A stretch of 64,000 bases of DNA from DASXAI01 sp963728985. Its GTDB lineage: Bacteria; Actinomycetota; Acidimicrobiia; Acidimicrobiales; Ilumatobacteraceae. Under the pieces are notes generated by a model, which did no database searches, was not told where the DNA came from, and saw only the letters and a list, made by a program, of their open reading frames with translations. Of the stretch, positions 24,308 to 32,650 are shown in pieces. The first letter of the stretch is position 1. Each line of letters opens with the position of its first letter. The position numbers and the translations under genes were made by a program. The stretch spans positions 558,001-622,000 of the forward strand of contig CAVSME010000001.1 in NCBI GenBank assembly GCA_963728985.1, written 5' to 3'.

Positions 24308-24885
24308 ACGGCGATCACCAACCCCGCCTCGTGATCGTGCGCCACGGCGAGACCGAGTGGTCGAAGGCGTGGAAGCACACCGGGCGCACGGACCTGCCGC
24401 TCACCGAGGCCGGGCGGGCCGCCGCCGCCAGCCTGCGACCGGTGCTGGCTGACCGGCCGTTCGCCCTCGTGATGGCCAGCCCGCTGCAACGGGCACGGGA
24501 GACGGCGGCGCTGGCCGGCTTCCCGGACGCCGAGCCCTGCGCCGACCTCCTCGAATGGGACTACGGCGAGGACGAGGGCCGTACGTCGGTCGAGATCCGC
24601 GAGGAGCGCCCCGGATGGTCGATCTGGTCCGACGGCCCGAAGGACGGCGAGTCGATCACGCAGGTGGCGGTGCGGACCGAGCGGGTGATCGACCGCGCCC
24701 TCGGCGTCGACGGCGACGTGCTGGCCTTCGCCCATGGCCACGTGCTGCGCATCCTGACCGCCCGGTGGGTGGCGATGCACCCGGAGGCGGGCAAGCGCTT
24801 CCTGCTGGGCACCGCCGCACCGTCCACGCTCGGCTGGGAGCACGACTACCGGGTCATCGAGACGTGGAGCTGCCGTGCGAGTTGA
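24304..24885 (+). CDS. Histidine phosphatase family protein (phosphoglycerate mutase-like)
   Basis: This 193-aa protein has the catalytic RHG motif in LVIVRHGETEW, the second arginine in SPLQRARETA, the acidic residue region LLEWDYGEDEG and the C-terminal histidine in AFAHGHVLRI. These make it an active-looking branch-1 phosphatase. It is embedded between zwf and pgl, with overlaps on both sides. Its substrate may therefore be a sugar phosphate of that pathway, but this is inferred from position only. Confidence 0.88.
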   Translation: MNGDHQPRLVIVRHGETEWSKAWKHTGRTDLPLTEAGRAAAASLRPVLADRPFALVMASPLQRARETAALAGFPDAEPCADLLEWDYGEDEGRTSVEIREERPGWSIWSDGPKDGESITQVAVRTERVIDRALGVDGDVLAFAHGHVLRILTARWVAMHPEAGKRFLLGTAAPSTLGWEHDYRVIETWSCRAS

Positions 24886-25549
24886 GGTGGTGCCCGGCGG
24901 CGCCGGGCCGCTGGCCGAGCGGGCCGCCGTGTGGGTGGCCGACCAGCTGTGGACGGCCATCGCCGAACGGGACGTGGCCCACCTGGCGGTGAGCGGCGGC
25001 ACCACCCCGAAGGCGATGTTCGCGGCGCTGGCCGCACTCCCCCTCCCGTGGGAGCGGGTGCACGTCTGGCAGGTGGACGAGCGGGTGGCGCCCGATGGCG
25101 ATCCCGCTCGCAACCTGAACGATCTGCAGGCCGCACTGCTGTCCAAGGTGCCGGCCACGCCGCACCTCCTGGCCGTGACCGATCCCGACCTGGGTGCGGC
25201 GGCGGCGGCCTACGCCGCCGACCTCCACACCGCCTGCGACGGCGTCCTCGACGTGGTGCACCTCGGCCTGGGCGACGACGGCCACACGGCCTCGTGGCCG
25301 CCCGGGGACCCGGTGGTGAACGTCACCGACGCCGATGCCGCCCGGGCCGGGCCCTACCAGGACCACGTGCGCCTCACCCTCACCGTGCCCGCCGTCAACC
25401 GGGCCCGGCACATCATGTTCCTGGTGGCGGGACCGGCCAAGGCCGATCCCCTGGCCAAGCTGGTGAGCGGTGACCCCTCCATCCCCGCCGCCCACGTCCG
25501 GCGCGACGACGTCATCGTGTTCGCCGACGACGCCGCCGCGGGGACCTGA
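24875..25549 (+). CDS. pgl: 6-phosphogluconolactonase
   Basis: This 224-aa enzyme hydrolyses 6-phosphogluconolactone, the product of Zwf. Signatures are LAVSGGTTPKAMFAAL, WQVDERVAPDGDPARN and the catalytic region LGLGDDGHTASWPPG. The GTG start overlaps the preceding gene by 11 bp. It is the last gene of the zwf operon. Confidence 0.94.
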   Translation: MRVEVVPGGAGPLAERAAVWVADQLWTAIAERDVAHLAVSGGTTPKAMFAALAALPLPWERVHVWQVDERVAPDGDPARNLNDLQAALLSKVPATPHLLAVTDPDLGAAAAAYAADLHTACDGVLDVVHLGLGDDGHTASWPPGDPVVNVTDADAARAGPYQDHVRLTLTVPAVNRARHIMFLVAGPAKADPLAKLVSGDPSIPAAHVRRDDVIVFADDAAAGT

Positions 25550-25554
25550 CCGCC

Positions 25555-25602
25555 AACTCGTGCGCGTTGTGCGCGCTCACGGTTGATAACTCGCGTCAGT
25601 AC
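25555..25602 (+). repeat. Dispersed repeat family B, copy 2
   Basis: AACTCGTGCGCG at one end and CGCGTCAGTAC at the other match family-B copies at 14543 and 60357, with a more divergent centre. It fills the convergent gap after pgl and contains the stop codon of the minus-strand gene. Confidence 0.5.
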
Positions 25603-26213
25603 GTCGAGATCACCAGGGCGTGGGCGCCGCCGGCCACGTGGATGTCGTAGGCGGCGGTGGCATCAGCGGCGCCGCTGCGCAGCTCGACCGGCCCGCCGAC
25701 GGCGCCGAAGCGCTGATCGTCGAGGGCGATGCGAGCGGCACCGCCACCGACGGACAGCCGCACGGGTACGTCGCGCGGCCGCAGCACGCTCATCTGGCTG
25801 ATCCCGCCGCCGATGCGGATGGGCACCCGCGTCGTCGGGGCGGGCAGGGACAGGTCCACGTGGCTGGCGCCGCCGGCGACGGCGATCTCGGTGATGTCGG
25901 CGCCGGCCAGCTCGGCGCGGAGGCGGGCGGCGCCGCCGCGCAGCTCGAGGGCCCACGAGACGCTGGCGTTCAGCGCGATGCGCCCCCGGTTGTGGCGGGT
26001 CCGAGCGTGGCGGATGCGCACGGTCGCGCCGATCACCTCCACGCGAGGCACGGCCCCCTCGAACCGGGCGAGGAAGAGCTCGGTCAGGTCGGGGTCGACC
26101 ACGATCAGATCGTTGGCCGTGCCCCGCTCGAACACGAGGCGGGCGCTGCGGGCACCGGCCGGCAGCGGCGCGGCGTACTCGCCGCGAGGGCGGATCACGT
26201 CGGTCCCGCTCAT
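25596..26213 (-). CDS. Beta-rich repeat protein paralogous to the C-terminal domain of the neighbouring MarR regulator
   Basis: This 205-aa protein has no signal peptide. Repeated RGGAARLRAEL, AGGASHVDLSLP, GGGISQMSVLRP and GGGAARIALD units suggest a beta-solenoid like DUF4097-type folds. Nearly the same series occurs at the C-terminus of the MarR protein at 28016 (RGGASRLRADL, TGGLSHAEVTLP, TGGVHDLTIHRP). It shares an ATGA overlap with the ABC permease gene upstream and is the third gene of the exporter operon. Function unknown; a co-sensor, or a competitor for the same ligand as the regulator, is an inference. Confidence 0.75.
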   Translation of the reverse strand: MSGTDVIRPRGEYAAPLPAGARSARLVFERGTANDLIVVDPDLTELFLARFEGAVPRVEVIGATVRIRHARTRHNRGRIALNASVSWALELRGGAARLRAELAGADITEIAVAGGASHVDLSLPAPTTRVPIRIGGGISQMSVLRPRDVPVRLSVGGGAARIALDDQRFGAVGGPVELRSGAADATAAYDIHVAGGAHALVISTY

Positions 26214-26971
26214 GCTGCTGCCCTCCGGAACCGGCGCGTGGCGGCGGCGACGGCGGCCACGGCGCAGGCGGCCATGATCACGAGCCCCCACAGCACGTCG
26301 CTGTTGGCCACCTGACCGTTGAACAGCGAGCGGGTGGCATCGACGGCGTAGCTCAGCGGGTTGCCGTCACCGATGGCCTGGAGCCAGCCGGGCGCCAGCG
26401 ACATCGGCAGCAGGATGCCCGACAGCAGCATCAGCGGGATGCTCACGGCGTTCAGCAGCGGTGCCAGCGCGTCCTCGGTCCTCAGCATCAGCGCCAGGCT
26501 GTAGGAGACGGCCGAGAAGGCGACGCCCACGAGGACGAGGAGCCCGAAGGCCACGGCGATGCCGGCCACGTTGAGGTGGAGGCCGAGCGGCCACGCCAGC
26601 AGCACCAGCATGGTGGCCTGCACAAGGAGCGACGCGACGTCGCGCCCCGCTCGGCCGAGCAGCAGCGCCGTGCGGCTGATGGGGGTGACCTGCAGCCGCT
26701 CGATGACGCCGGCTCGCATCTCGGCGATCAGGCTGAAGCCGACGAAGGCACAGCCGAACATGGCCAGCTGGATGAGGAGGCCGGGCACGAACACGTTGAA
26801 CGCGCCACCGCCGGGGAAGCCCTGCACGTCGACGACCCGCTTCAACAGGGGCCCGAACAGGACGAGGAAGTAGATCGGCTGGGCCAGCGACACGAACAAC
26901 CACACCGGGTTGTGCACCGTCTGGCTCACGGCCCGTGTGAACACGAGCCAGGAGTCCTTGAGGAGCTTCAT
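26210..26971 (-). CDS. ABC-2 type exporter permease (DrrB-like)
   Basis: This 253-aa protein has six hydrophobic segments and the ABC-2 family pattern (FSLIAEMRAGVIERLQVTPISRTALLLGR, and MLLSGILLPMSLAPGWLQ near the C-terminus). It should form the membrane channel for the ATPase encoded just upstream. ATG 26971 has AAAGGA 6 nt before it and is preferred over a GTG at 26986. Likely substrates are drugs or lipids. Confidence 0.87.
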   Translation of the reverse strand: MKLLKDSWLVFTRAVSQTVHNPVWLFVSLAQPIYFLVLFGPLLKRVVDVQGFPGGGAFNVFVPGLLIQLAMFGCAFVGFSLIAEMRAGVIERLQVTPISRTALLLGRAGRDVASLLVQATMLVLLAWPLGLHLNVAGIAVAFGLLVLVGVAFSAVSYSLALMLRTEDALAPLLNAVSIPLMLLSGILLPMSLAPGWLQAIGDGNPLSYAVDATRSLFNGQVANSDVLWGLVIMAACAVAAVAAATRRFRRAAA

Positions 26972-26982
26972 CGGAGGTCCTT

Positions 26983-27927
26983 TCACGCCGCGTCGCGAAG
27001 CGAGCGGCCGGTCTGCTGCAGGAACACGTCGTCGAGGCTGGGGCGAGCCAGCGACAGGGTGGCGGGCGGGGTGCCGGCGCCGTCGAGGAGCCGGAGGATG
27101 GCGGGCGTGGCCGTCTCGCCGCGGTCGACGTAGAGGCGGATCACACCGTCCTCCTTGGCCGCCGAGCGCACGTAGGGCTCGCCCTCGAGCAGGGCCAGGG
27201 CCGCGGCGGTGTCGCCGTCCACGCCGATGGTCACCACATCGCCGGCGATCTGCTGCTTGAGCGCGTCAGGTGTGCCCTCGACGACGACGCGCCCGTGGTC
27301 GACGATCGTGAGGCGATCGCACAGGGCGTCGGCCTCGTCGAGGTAGTGGGTGGTGAGCAGCACCGTGGTCCCGAGGTCCCGGAGCTCGCGGATCTCGTCC
27401 CACAGGTGGGCCCGGCTCTGCGGGTCGAGCCCGGTGGTGGGTTCGTCGAGGAAGACGAGCGCGGGGCGGTGCACGAGGCCCACGGCGAGGTCGAGCCGGC
27501 GGCGCTGGCCGCCCGACCACGTACCCGTCGGCCGGTCGGCCGGGCCGGTGAGGTCGAAACGCTCGATCAGTTCCGCCGCCCGTGCGGCGGCATCGGCCTT
27601 GGTCATGCCGTAGGCCCGGCCCTGGAAGACGATCTCGGCCCGCCCGGTCACCATCGGGTCGCTGCCGCCGCCCTGGGCGACGTAGCCGACGCGCCGGCGC
27701 ACTGCGGCCGGCTCCCGGGCGAGGTCGTGGCCGGCCACCGTGGCCGTGCCGCCGGTGGGGCTCAGCAGCGTCACCAGCATGCGCATCGTGGTGGTCTTGC
27801 CGGCGCCGTTCGGGCCGAGCAGGCCGACGATCTCGCCGGCCTCGACGTGCAGGTCGACGCCGGCCACGGCTTCGACCTCGCCATGCTTCGTGCGGAAGGT
27901 GCGGCGCAGGCCGCTCGTGTCGATCAT
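26983..27927 (-). CDS. ABC exporter ATP-binding protein (DrrA-like)
   Basis: This 314-aa ATPase has Walker A GPNGAGKTT, signature WSGGQRRRLDLA, Walker B VFLDEPTTGLD, an H-loop in LLTTHYLDEAD, and the extra C-terminal domain seen in DrrA-type drug-resistance ATPases. ATG 27927 is chosen because GGAGG sits 5 nt upstream; a TTG further out (27960) lies inside the operator region. It is divergent from the MarR-type regulator at 28016, the usual layout for a drug-responsive exporter. Confidence 0.88.
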   Translation of the reverse strand: MIDTSGLRRTFRTKHGEVEAVAGVDLHVEAGEIVGLLGPNGAGKTTTMRMLVTLLSPTGGTATVAGHDLAREPAAVRRRVGYVAQGGGSDPMVTGRAEIVFQGRAYGMTKADAAARAAELIERFDLTGPADRPTGTWSGGQRRRLDLAVGLVHRPALVFLDEPTTGLDPQSRAHLWDEIRELRDLGTTVLLTTHYLDEADALCDRLTIVDHGRVVVEGTPDALKQQIAGDVVTIGVDGDTAAALALLEGEPYVRSAAKEDGVIRLYVDRGETATPAILRLLDGAGTPPATLSLARPSLDDVFLQQTGRSLRDAA

Positions 27928-27946
27928 GATGTCCTCCATCGCGCCG

Positions 27947-27987
27947 TTGTGAGAAGTCAACTCACAAAGTATCTTGGTTTCTAAGAT
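27947..27987. promoter_or_regulatory. Probable MarR operator region between exporter operon and regulator
   Basis: Two inverted repeats lie in the 88-bp divergent gap: TTGTGAG with CTCACAA (7-bp spacer, 27947-27967) and ATCTT with AAGAT (7-bp spacer, 27971-27987). The gap is visibly AT-richer than the surroundings. TAAGAT at 27982-27987 could be the -10 of the regulator gene, so binding here would repress both directions. Confidence 0.6.
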
Positions 27988-28015
27988 GTTTTGACCGTAA
28001 GAGGATTCGAGGAAG

Positions 28016-29143
28016 ATGTCAAGCGATCAATCCGACCGAGGGCCGCTGCGAGAGGCGCTGCACCGGGCATCACGCCAGCTCACGAACCAGAACGGCCTCT
28101 ACACCGACGCCGTCGCCGCCCGTCTCGGCCTCAACCGCACCGACCTCGACTGCCTGAGCATCCTTCACCTGACCGGGTCGGCCACCGCCGGCGAGCTGGC
28201 CGAGGTCACCGGTCTCACGACCGGCGCCATCACGGGCGTGATCGACCGTCTGGTGCAGATCGGGTACGTGCAGCGGGAGGCCGATCCCGCCGACCGCCGC
28301 CGGGTGATCGTGCGGGCCGTGCCCGCATCGGGCCGGCCCGTGGGCGAGCTGTTCGCGCCAATGCACCAGGCCATCGAGCGCCTCTACGACCGCTACAGCG
28401 ACGAGGAGCTCGCCGTCCTCCTCGACCTCAACGAGCGCCTGCTGCCCGTCATGCAGGAGGAGACCGCCCGCCTGCGCCGGCCCGAGACCGACGCCGCGGC
28501 GCCACCCGCCACCGTGCACTCGTCACCGCTCGGCGACCTGGCCGGCGCCCGCCTCGAGTTCCCCCGCGGTGCCGTCCAGGTCAACGTGCGCGCCGGCGAG
28601 GCGATGGAGGCCCTCTATCGCGCCCACGTCGATCGCAACGGGCCGACCGTCGGCGCGCAGGACGGCACCGTCACCGTGAGCTACAAGCGCACGGGTTTCC
28701 GATGGGGCCGTACCGGCCAGACCGAGATCGAGCTGAACCCGTCGATCCCGTGGAGCGTGGCCGTGCGCGGCGGCGCGTCTCGCCTGCGCGCCGACCTGCG
28801 CGGCGTCCCGCTGCGCGAGCTGGAGCTGACGGGTGGCCTGAGCCACGCCGAGGTGACGCTGCCCACGCCGGCCGCGACGGTGGAGATCAGCCTCACCGGC
28901 GGCGTGCACGACCTCACCATCCACCGACCGGCCGGCGTCGCGTTGCGGGTGCGCATCCGCGGCGGCGTGAGCAACCTCCGCCTCGACACGCAGCGGCTCG
29001 GTTCGGTCGGCGGCACCATGAGCTGGCAGACGCCGGACTACGACACGGCCACCAGCCGCTACGACTTCCGCCTGACCGGCGGCGCCAGCACCATCACGCT
29101 GTCTTCGTCGCCGGCCTCCGCTGACGCTTCGGGCGGCTCCTGA
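28016..29143 (+). CDS. MarR-family regulator fused to a C-terminal beta-repeat domain
   Basis: This 375-aa protein has a winged-helix MarR domain at residues ~10-145 (TAGELAEVTGLTTGAITGVI recognition region, EADPADRRRVIV wing). A short Pro/Ala linker and a ~200-residue beta-repeat domain follow. That domain is paralogous to the protein at 25596. MarR proteins are normally ~150 aa, so the fusion more than doubles the length. The extra domain may bind the inducer or dock with the exporter operon's third protein. Its last codons (SSSPASADASGGS) are encoded within a dispersed repeat and are probably not ancestral. Confidence 0.82.
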   Translation: MSSDQSDRGPLREALHRASRQLTNQNGLYTDAVAARLGLNRTDLDCLSILHLTGSATAGELAEVTGLTTGAITGVIDRLVQIGYVQREADPADRRRVIVRAVPASGRPVGELFAPMHQAIERLYDRYSDEELAVLLDLNERLLPVMQEETARLRRPETDAAAPPATVHSSPLGDLAGARLEFPRGAVQVNVRAGEAMEALYRAHVDRNGPTVGAQDGTVTVSYKRTGFRWGRTGQTEIELNPSIPWSVAVRGGASRLRADLRGVPLRELELTGGLSHAEVTLPTPAATVEISLTGGVHDLTIHRPAGVALRVRIRGGVSNLRLDTQRLGSVGGTMSWQTPDYDTATSRYDFRLTGGASTITLSSSPASADASGGS

Positions 29144-29200
29144 CTCGCTGCGCTTCGAACAGTCCCGCGAGCAGCTGCGCCGCCGCCGCACTGCGGCGGC
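29102..29200 (-). repeat. Dispersed repeat family A, copy 1
   Basis: This copy is homologous to 52781-52873, 54844-54942 and 60409-60655. The palindromic core is GCCGCCGCA-C-TGCGGCGGC (29182-29200), and the other end carries CGAAGCGCAGCGAGTCAGGA (read on the minus strand). The left part codes the C-terminus of the MarR fusion protein. Confidence 0.65.
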
Positions 29201-29300
29201 ATACGAGTCACGGCGCAAACCAGGATCCGAGATGGTGCGTAACGGCTGAACCACCGGTTCCCACCGATGGACACTCAGCACCTCAGAGGGAGGTCCGTCC

Positions 29301-30485
29301 ATGACGACCATCGAGGCCCGTCCCGACCTGCTCACCGACGACATGCTCAAGCGCTTCGACGAGCGCTGCCCCGCGTACGACCGTGACAACCGCTTCTTCC
29401 AGGAGGACTGGGACGAGCTGCGCGCCGCCGGCTACCTGAACACCGCCCTGCCCAGCGAGTACGGCGGGTTGGGCATGAGCCTGAGCGAGGTGAACCGGCT
29501 GCAGCGCCGGCTCGCCTACCACGCACCGGCCACCGCCGTCGCCGTCAACATGCACCTCTACTGGGTCGGCACCGCCGCCACCGTCCACGCCGCCGGCGAT
29601 CCGTCGTGCGATTGGATGTTGGAGCGGGCCTCCGAGGGCCACGTCTTCGCGGCCGGGCACGGCGAGGCCGGCAACGACCTCCCCCTCCTGCTGTCGACCA
29701 CGAAGGCCGAGCGCGTCGACGGTGGGTGGGAGATCACCGGCCACAAGATCTTCGGTTCGCTGTCGCCCGTGTGGACCTACCTGGGCCTGCACGCCATGGA
29801 CACCAGCAACCCCGAGGCGCCGCAGATCGTGCACGCGTTCCTCGATCGTGACGCGTCGCGCTACCGCATCGAGGAGACGTGGGACACGCTCGGTATGCGG
29901 GCCACGATGTCGAACGACACGATCCTCGATCGTACGTTCATCCCCGATTCACAGGTGGCCCTGGTGTGCCCGGCCGGCTTCGCCGGCGCCGGCCTCTTCC
30001 AGCTCGGCATCTTCGCGTGGGGGTTGCTCGGCTTCGCCGGCATCTACAGCGCCATCGCCCACCGCACGTACGACGACGTCGTGCACCGCATGCACGAGCG
30101 CACGTCGATCGCGCTGACGCGTCCGATGGCGTACCACCCCGGCGTGCAGCACTACGTGGCCGAGATGCGCATCAACCTCGAGAGCATCGACGCCCACCTG
30201 GACCGCCTCTGCGACGACTGGAGCAACGGCGTCGACCACGGCATGGAGTGGCCGCTGAAGATCGTGGCCGGCAAGTACGACATCGTGAACCGAGCGTGGT
30301 CGGTGGTGGACACCGCCTTCGATCTCACCGGTGGTTCGGGCATCTTCAAGCGGAGCCGCTTCGAGCAGCTCTTCCGCGACGCCCGTCTCGGTCGCGTGCA
30401 TCCGGCCAACGCGCTGCTCACCCACGAGCTCGTCGGGAAGATGAGCCTCGGGATCAACCCGGACGAGGCACCGCGCTGGGGCTGA
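29301..30485 (+). CDS. Acyl-CoA dehydrogenase family protein
   Basis: This 394-aa FAD-dependent dehydrogenase-family protein has an N-terminal helical domain, a central beta domain (GHGEAGNDLPLLLSTTKAERVDGGWEITGHKIFGSLSPV) and a C-terminal helical domain (FDLTGGSGIFKRSRFEQLFRDARLGRVHPANALL), all typical. The substrate is not readable, and I could not place the catalytic glutamate with confidence. GAGGGAGG precedes ATG 29301. The gene stands alone and its 3' end overlaps the convergent membrane-protein gene by 32 bp. Confidence 0.9.
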   Translation: MTTIEARPDLLTDDMLKRFDERCPAYDRDNRFFQEDWDELRAAGYLNTALPSEYGGLGMSLSEVNRLQRRLAYHAPATAVAVNMHLYWVGTAATVHAAGDPSCDWMLERASEGHVFAAGHGEAGNDLPLLLSTTKAERVDGGWEITGHKIFGSLSPVWTYLGLHAMDTSNPEAPQIVHAFLDRDASRYRIEETWDTLGMRATMSNDTILDRTFIPDSQVALVCPAGFAGAGLFQLGIFAWGLLGFAGIYSAIAHRTYDDVVHRMHERTSIALTRPMAYHPGVQHYVAEMRINLESIDAHLDRLCDDWSNGVDHGMEWPLKIVAGKYDIVNRAWSVVDTAFDLTGGSGIFKRSRFEQLFRDARLGRVHPANALLTHELVGKMSLGINPDEAPRWG

Positions 30486-31416
30486 GCCGCAGCGCGGCGC
30501 GCAGCCCGACCACCACGGCGGCGATGCCGGCGCCGCACCCGGCGGCCACGGCCAGGCGGTCGAGCCACTCGGGCAGCGCCGTCACGAGCACGGCGTGGTC
30601 GAGCACGCTCAGCCGGCGACCGGCCCACAGCAACAGGGCCACGCCGGCACCGGCCAGCCACGCACCCTGGTCCGTCGCCACCGCCACGATGGCGGCGGCG
30701 ACGGCCAGGCCGAGGAGGATCACACCGGTCCAGTCGCCGACGCCGCTGGCCGGCAGGCGGGCGATGGCGACGGCGATGGGGAGGCCCAGACCGGCGGCGA
30801 CCACGACGGCGGCCGCCGTGACCCGCCGATGGCCCCACCACCCTGCGACGCCGGCGCCGGCGGCGACGGCCAGCGCGATCACCCACCACGGGAGCGCGCC
30901 GGGGGCCGACTCGGCGGCGTACCAGCCCTCCACCGTCGCGGGCGCGCCGTCCACGAGCAGAGGCACGGTCCACGGCTGGCGCTCGGGCGGCACTCCCGAC
31001 GCCATCCAGTGCACCCGGTGGTCGTGCCACGCGTACGTGCCGCCGCCGGCCACGCGGTGCCAGTCCGGGGGCGCATCGTCGTTGGCCGCCGCCGGGATGT
31101 CGACCGTCCCGGTCAGCGTCCGGTTCAGATACGTCGCCGTGGAGTTCCGGTTCTCCTCGACGGTGCCGTCGGCATCGATCCGGAGGTAGGGCTCGTTCTT
31201 GTAGCCCATCACCGTCACCGTCGTCCCCGGCCGCACCCGAAGGCGCAAGAAGGCGTTGGCGCCGACCAGCTCGACGGTGACAGCGGCGGTGGCCGGCGTG
31301 ATGGCGGTGATGTGCGAGCCCACGTTGGTCGGCCGGGCGGGATCGGCGGCCGCCGGCCCCGCCGACAGCAGCACGACGCCCACGCCGATCACGATGGCTA
31401 GGAGGGCACGCCGCAC
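30454..31416 (-). CDS. Secreted/membrane protein of unknown function
   Basis: This 320-aa protein has a cleavable signal peptide (ending near AGPAAADPA). An extracellular beta-rich part of about 150 residues contains GTYAWHDHRVHWMASG. Five or so membrane segments follow from residue ~170. The WHDHRxHWM pattern recurs in actinobacterial membrane proteins of unknown function. The coding end overlaps the acyl-CoA dehydrogenase gene on the other strand by 32 bp. A sigma factor gene lies immediately upstream and could co-transcribe it. Confidence 0.75.
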   Translation of the reverse strand: MRRALLAIVIGVGVVLLSAGPAAADPARPTNVGSHITAITPATAAVTVELVGANAFLRLRVRPGTTVTVMGYKNEPYLRIDADGTVEENRNSTATYLNRTLTGTVDIPAAANDDAPPDWHRVAGGGTYAWHDHRVHWMASGVPPERQPWTVPLLVDGAPATVEGWYAAESAPGALPWWVIALAVAAGAGVAGWWGHRRVTAAAVVVAAGLGLPIAVAIARLPASGVGDWTGVILLGLAVAAAIVAVATDQGAWLAGAGVALLLWAGRRLSVLDHAVLVTALPEWLDRLAVAAGCGAGIAAVVVGLRAALRLSPSAVPRPG

Positions 31417-31442
31417 CCGATCAGTGTCGCCGGTGGGCTAGC

Positions 31443-31976
31443 TCAAGTTCCGTCGGCCGCCGTCTCGCTGCTCTCCAGCCAGCCGACGAGATCGCCTCGG
31501 GCCCGGGCCACGCGGGAGCGGATCGTGCCCACGGGGCAGGCGCACACCTCGGCGGCCTCCTCGTAGGACAGCCCGAGCAGCTGGGTGAGCACGAACGCCT
31601 GGCGACGGTCGGGGTGGAGGCCGGCCAGCAGATCGTCGAGGTCGGCTTCGGCCCGGGCCGGCAGCGTCGGGTCGTGGCGCTGCGCCGTCACCCGGCGGAA
31701 GAGGTTGCGGCGGCGGACCGTGCGGCGGATCACGTCGGCGCACACCCGGCGGGCGATCGACAGCAGCCACGTGCGGGCGCTGGCCTCGCCCCGGAAGCTG
31801 CGCAGCGCGCCGATGGCCCGCAGGTACGTCTCCTGGGTGGCGTCGTCGGCGTGATCGCGGCCGAGCTGGTGGGCGCAGAAGCGCCAGACGTCGGCCTGGG
31901 ACCGCTCGACGAAGGCCGCCAGCGCGGCGCGGTCGCCGTCGCGAGCAGCGAGGGCGAAGCGGCTGAGCGGATCCAC
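31443..31976 (-). CDS. ECF-family RNA polymerase sigma factor
   Basis: This 177-aa protein has region 2 (HADDATQETYLRAIGALRSFRGEASARTWLLSIARR) and region 4 (RQAFVLTQLLGLSYEEAAEVCACPVGTIRSRVARAR), with no regions 1 or 3, as in extracytoplasmic-function sigma factors. GTG 31976 is chosen by homology; no strong ribosome site is visible and an upstream TTG is possible. The zinc-binding anti-sigma gene is divergent, 61 bp away, rather than downstream. The membrane protein at 30454 follows on the same strand and may be its target. Confidence 0.88.
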   Translation of the reverse strand: MDPLSRFALAARDGDRAALAAFVERSQADVWRFCAHQLGRDHADDATQETYLRAIGALRSFRGEASARTWLLSIARRVCADVIRRTVRRRNLFRRVTAQRHDPTLPARAEADLDDLLAGLHPDRRQAFVLTQLLGLSYEEAAEVCACPVGTIRSRVARARGDLVGWLESSETAADGT

Positions 31977-32037
31977 GCCGTCGATGATGCCCGATCGGGC
32001 CGGGAACCTTCGAGGCCGCCGGCGCAACTATGGAGGC

Positions 32038-32646
32038 ATGAACTGCACCACCTGCCGTGAGGCGATCTCGGCCGCTCTCGACGGCGAGTCGGCGGGCGAC
32101 GAGCGCGCCGCCGTCGACGACCACCTCCGGTCATGCGCCGAGTGCCAGGCGTGGTCGCTGGCGGCATCGCGCACCCACCGACTGGTGCGCCTGCGCGCCG
32201 CCGAGCCCGTGCCGGATCTCGTGCCCGCCATCCTCGCCAAGGCCCATCCGCCGAACGCCGGGCGCTGGGAGTGGATCCGCACGGCGCTGGCGGTGGTGGC
32301 GCTCACCGAACTGGTGCTGTCGGTGCCGGCCCTGTTCGGCGTCGATGCCGGCGCCAGCGTCCACGTGGCTCGCCACGTCGGGTCGCTGTCGGCCGCCCTG
32401 GCCGTCGGCCTGGTCTACGCGGCGTGGAAGCCGGTGCGGGCCTACGGGCTCCTGCCCATCGCCCTGGCCCTGGCCGGATGCCTGCTCATCACCAGCCTCG
32501 TCGACCTCGCCAACGGGCGGGTCGACGCGCTGGGCGAGGCCCACCACGTGCTCGATCTGGTGGCCGTCACCCTGCTGTGGGCCCTGGCCGGCTGGCCCCT
32601 GCCTCGCCTGGGCGGTCGGGCCCGGGTGCGGGCGCTGTCAAGATGA
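32038..32646 (+). CDS. Membrane anti-sigma factor with zinc-finger (ZAS) domain
   Basis: This 202-aa protein has zinc ligands Cys3, Cys6, His29, Cys33 and Cys36 (N-C-T-T-C and HLRSCAEC), followed by four to five membrane segments (from residue ~85). This ZAS plus membrane layout marks it as an anti-sigma factor, most likely for the divergent ECF sigma. The usual order is sigma then anti-sigma on one strand, so this head-to-head layout is less common. GGAGG lies only 1 nt before the ATG, which is too close for a normal ribosome site. Confidence 0.83.
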   Translation: MNCTTCREAISAALDGESAGDERAAVDDHLRSCAECQAWSLAASRTHRLVRLRAAEPVPDLVPAILAKAHPPNAGRWEWIRTALAVVALTELVLSVPALFGVDAGASVHVARHVGSLSAALAVGLVYAAWKPVRAYGLLPIALALAGCLLITSLVDLANGRVDALGEAHHVLDLVAVTLLWALAGWPLPRLGGRARVRALSR

Positions 32647-32650
32647 ACCC

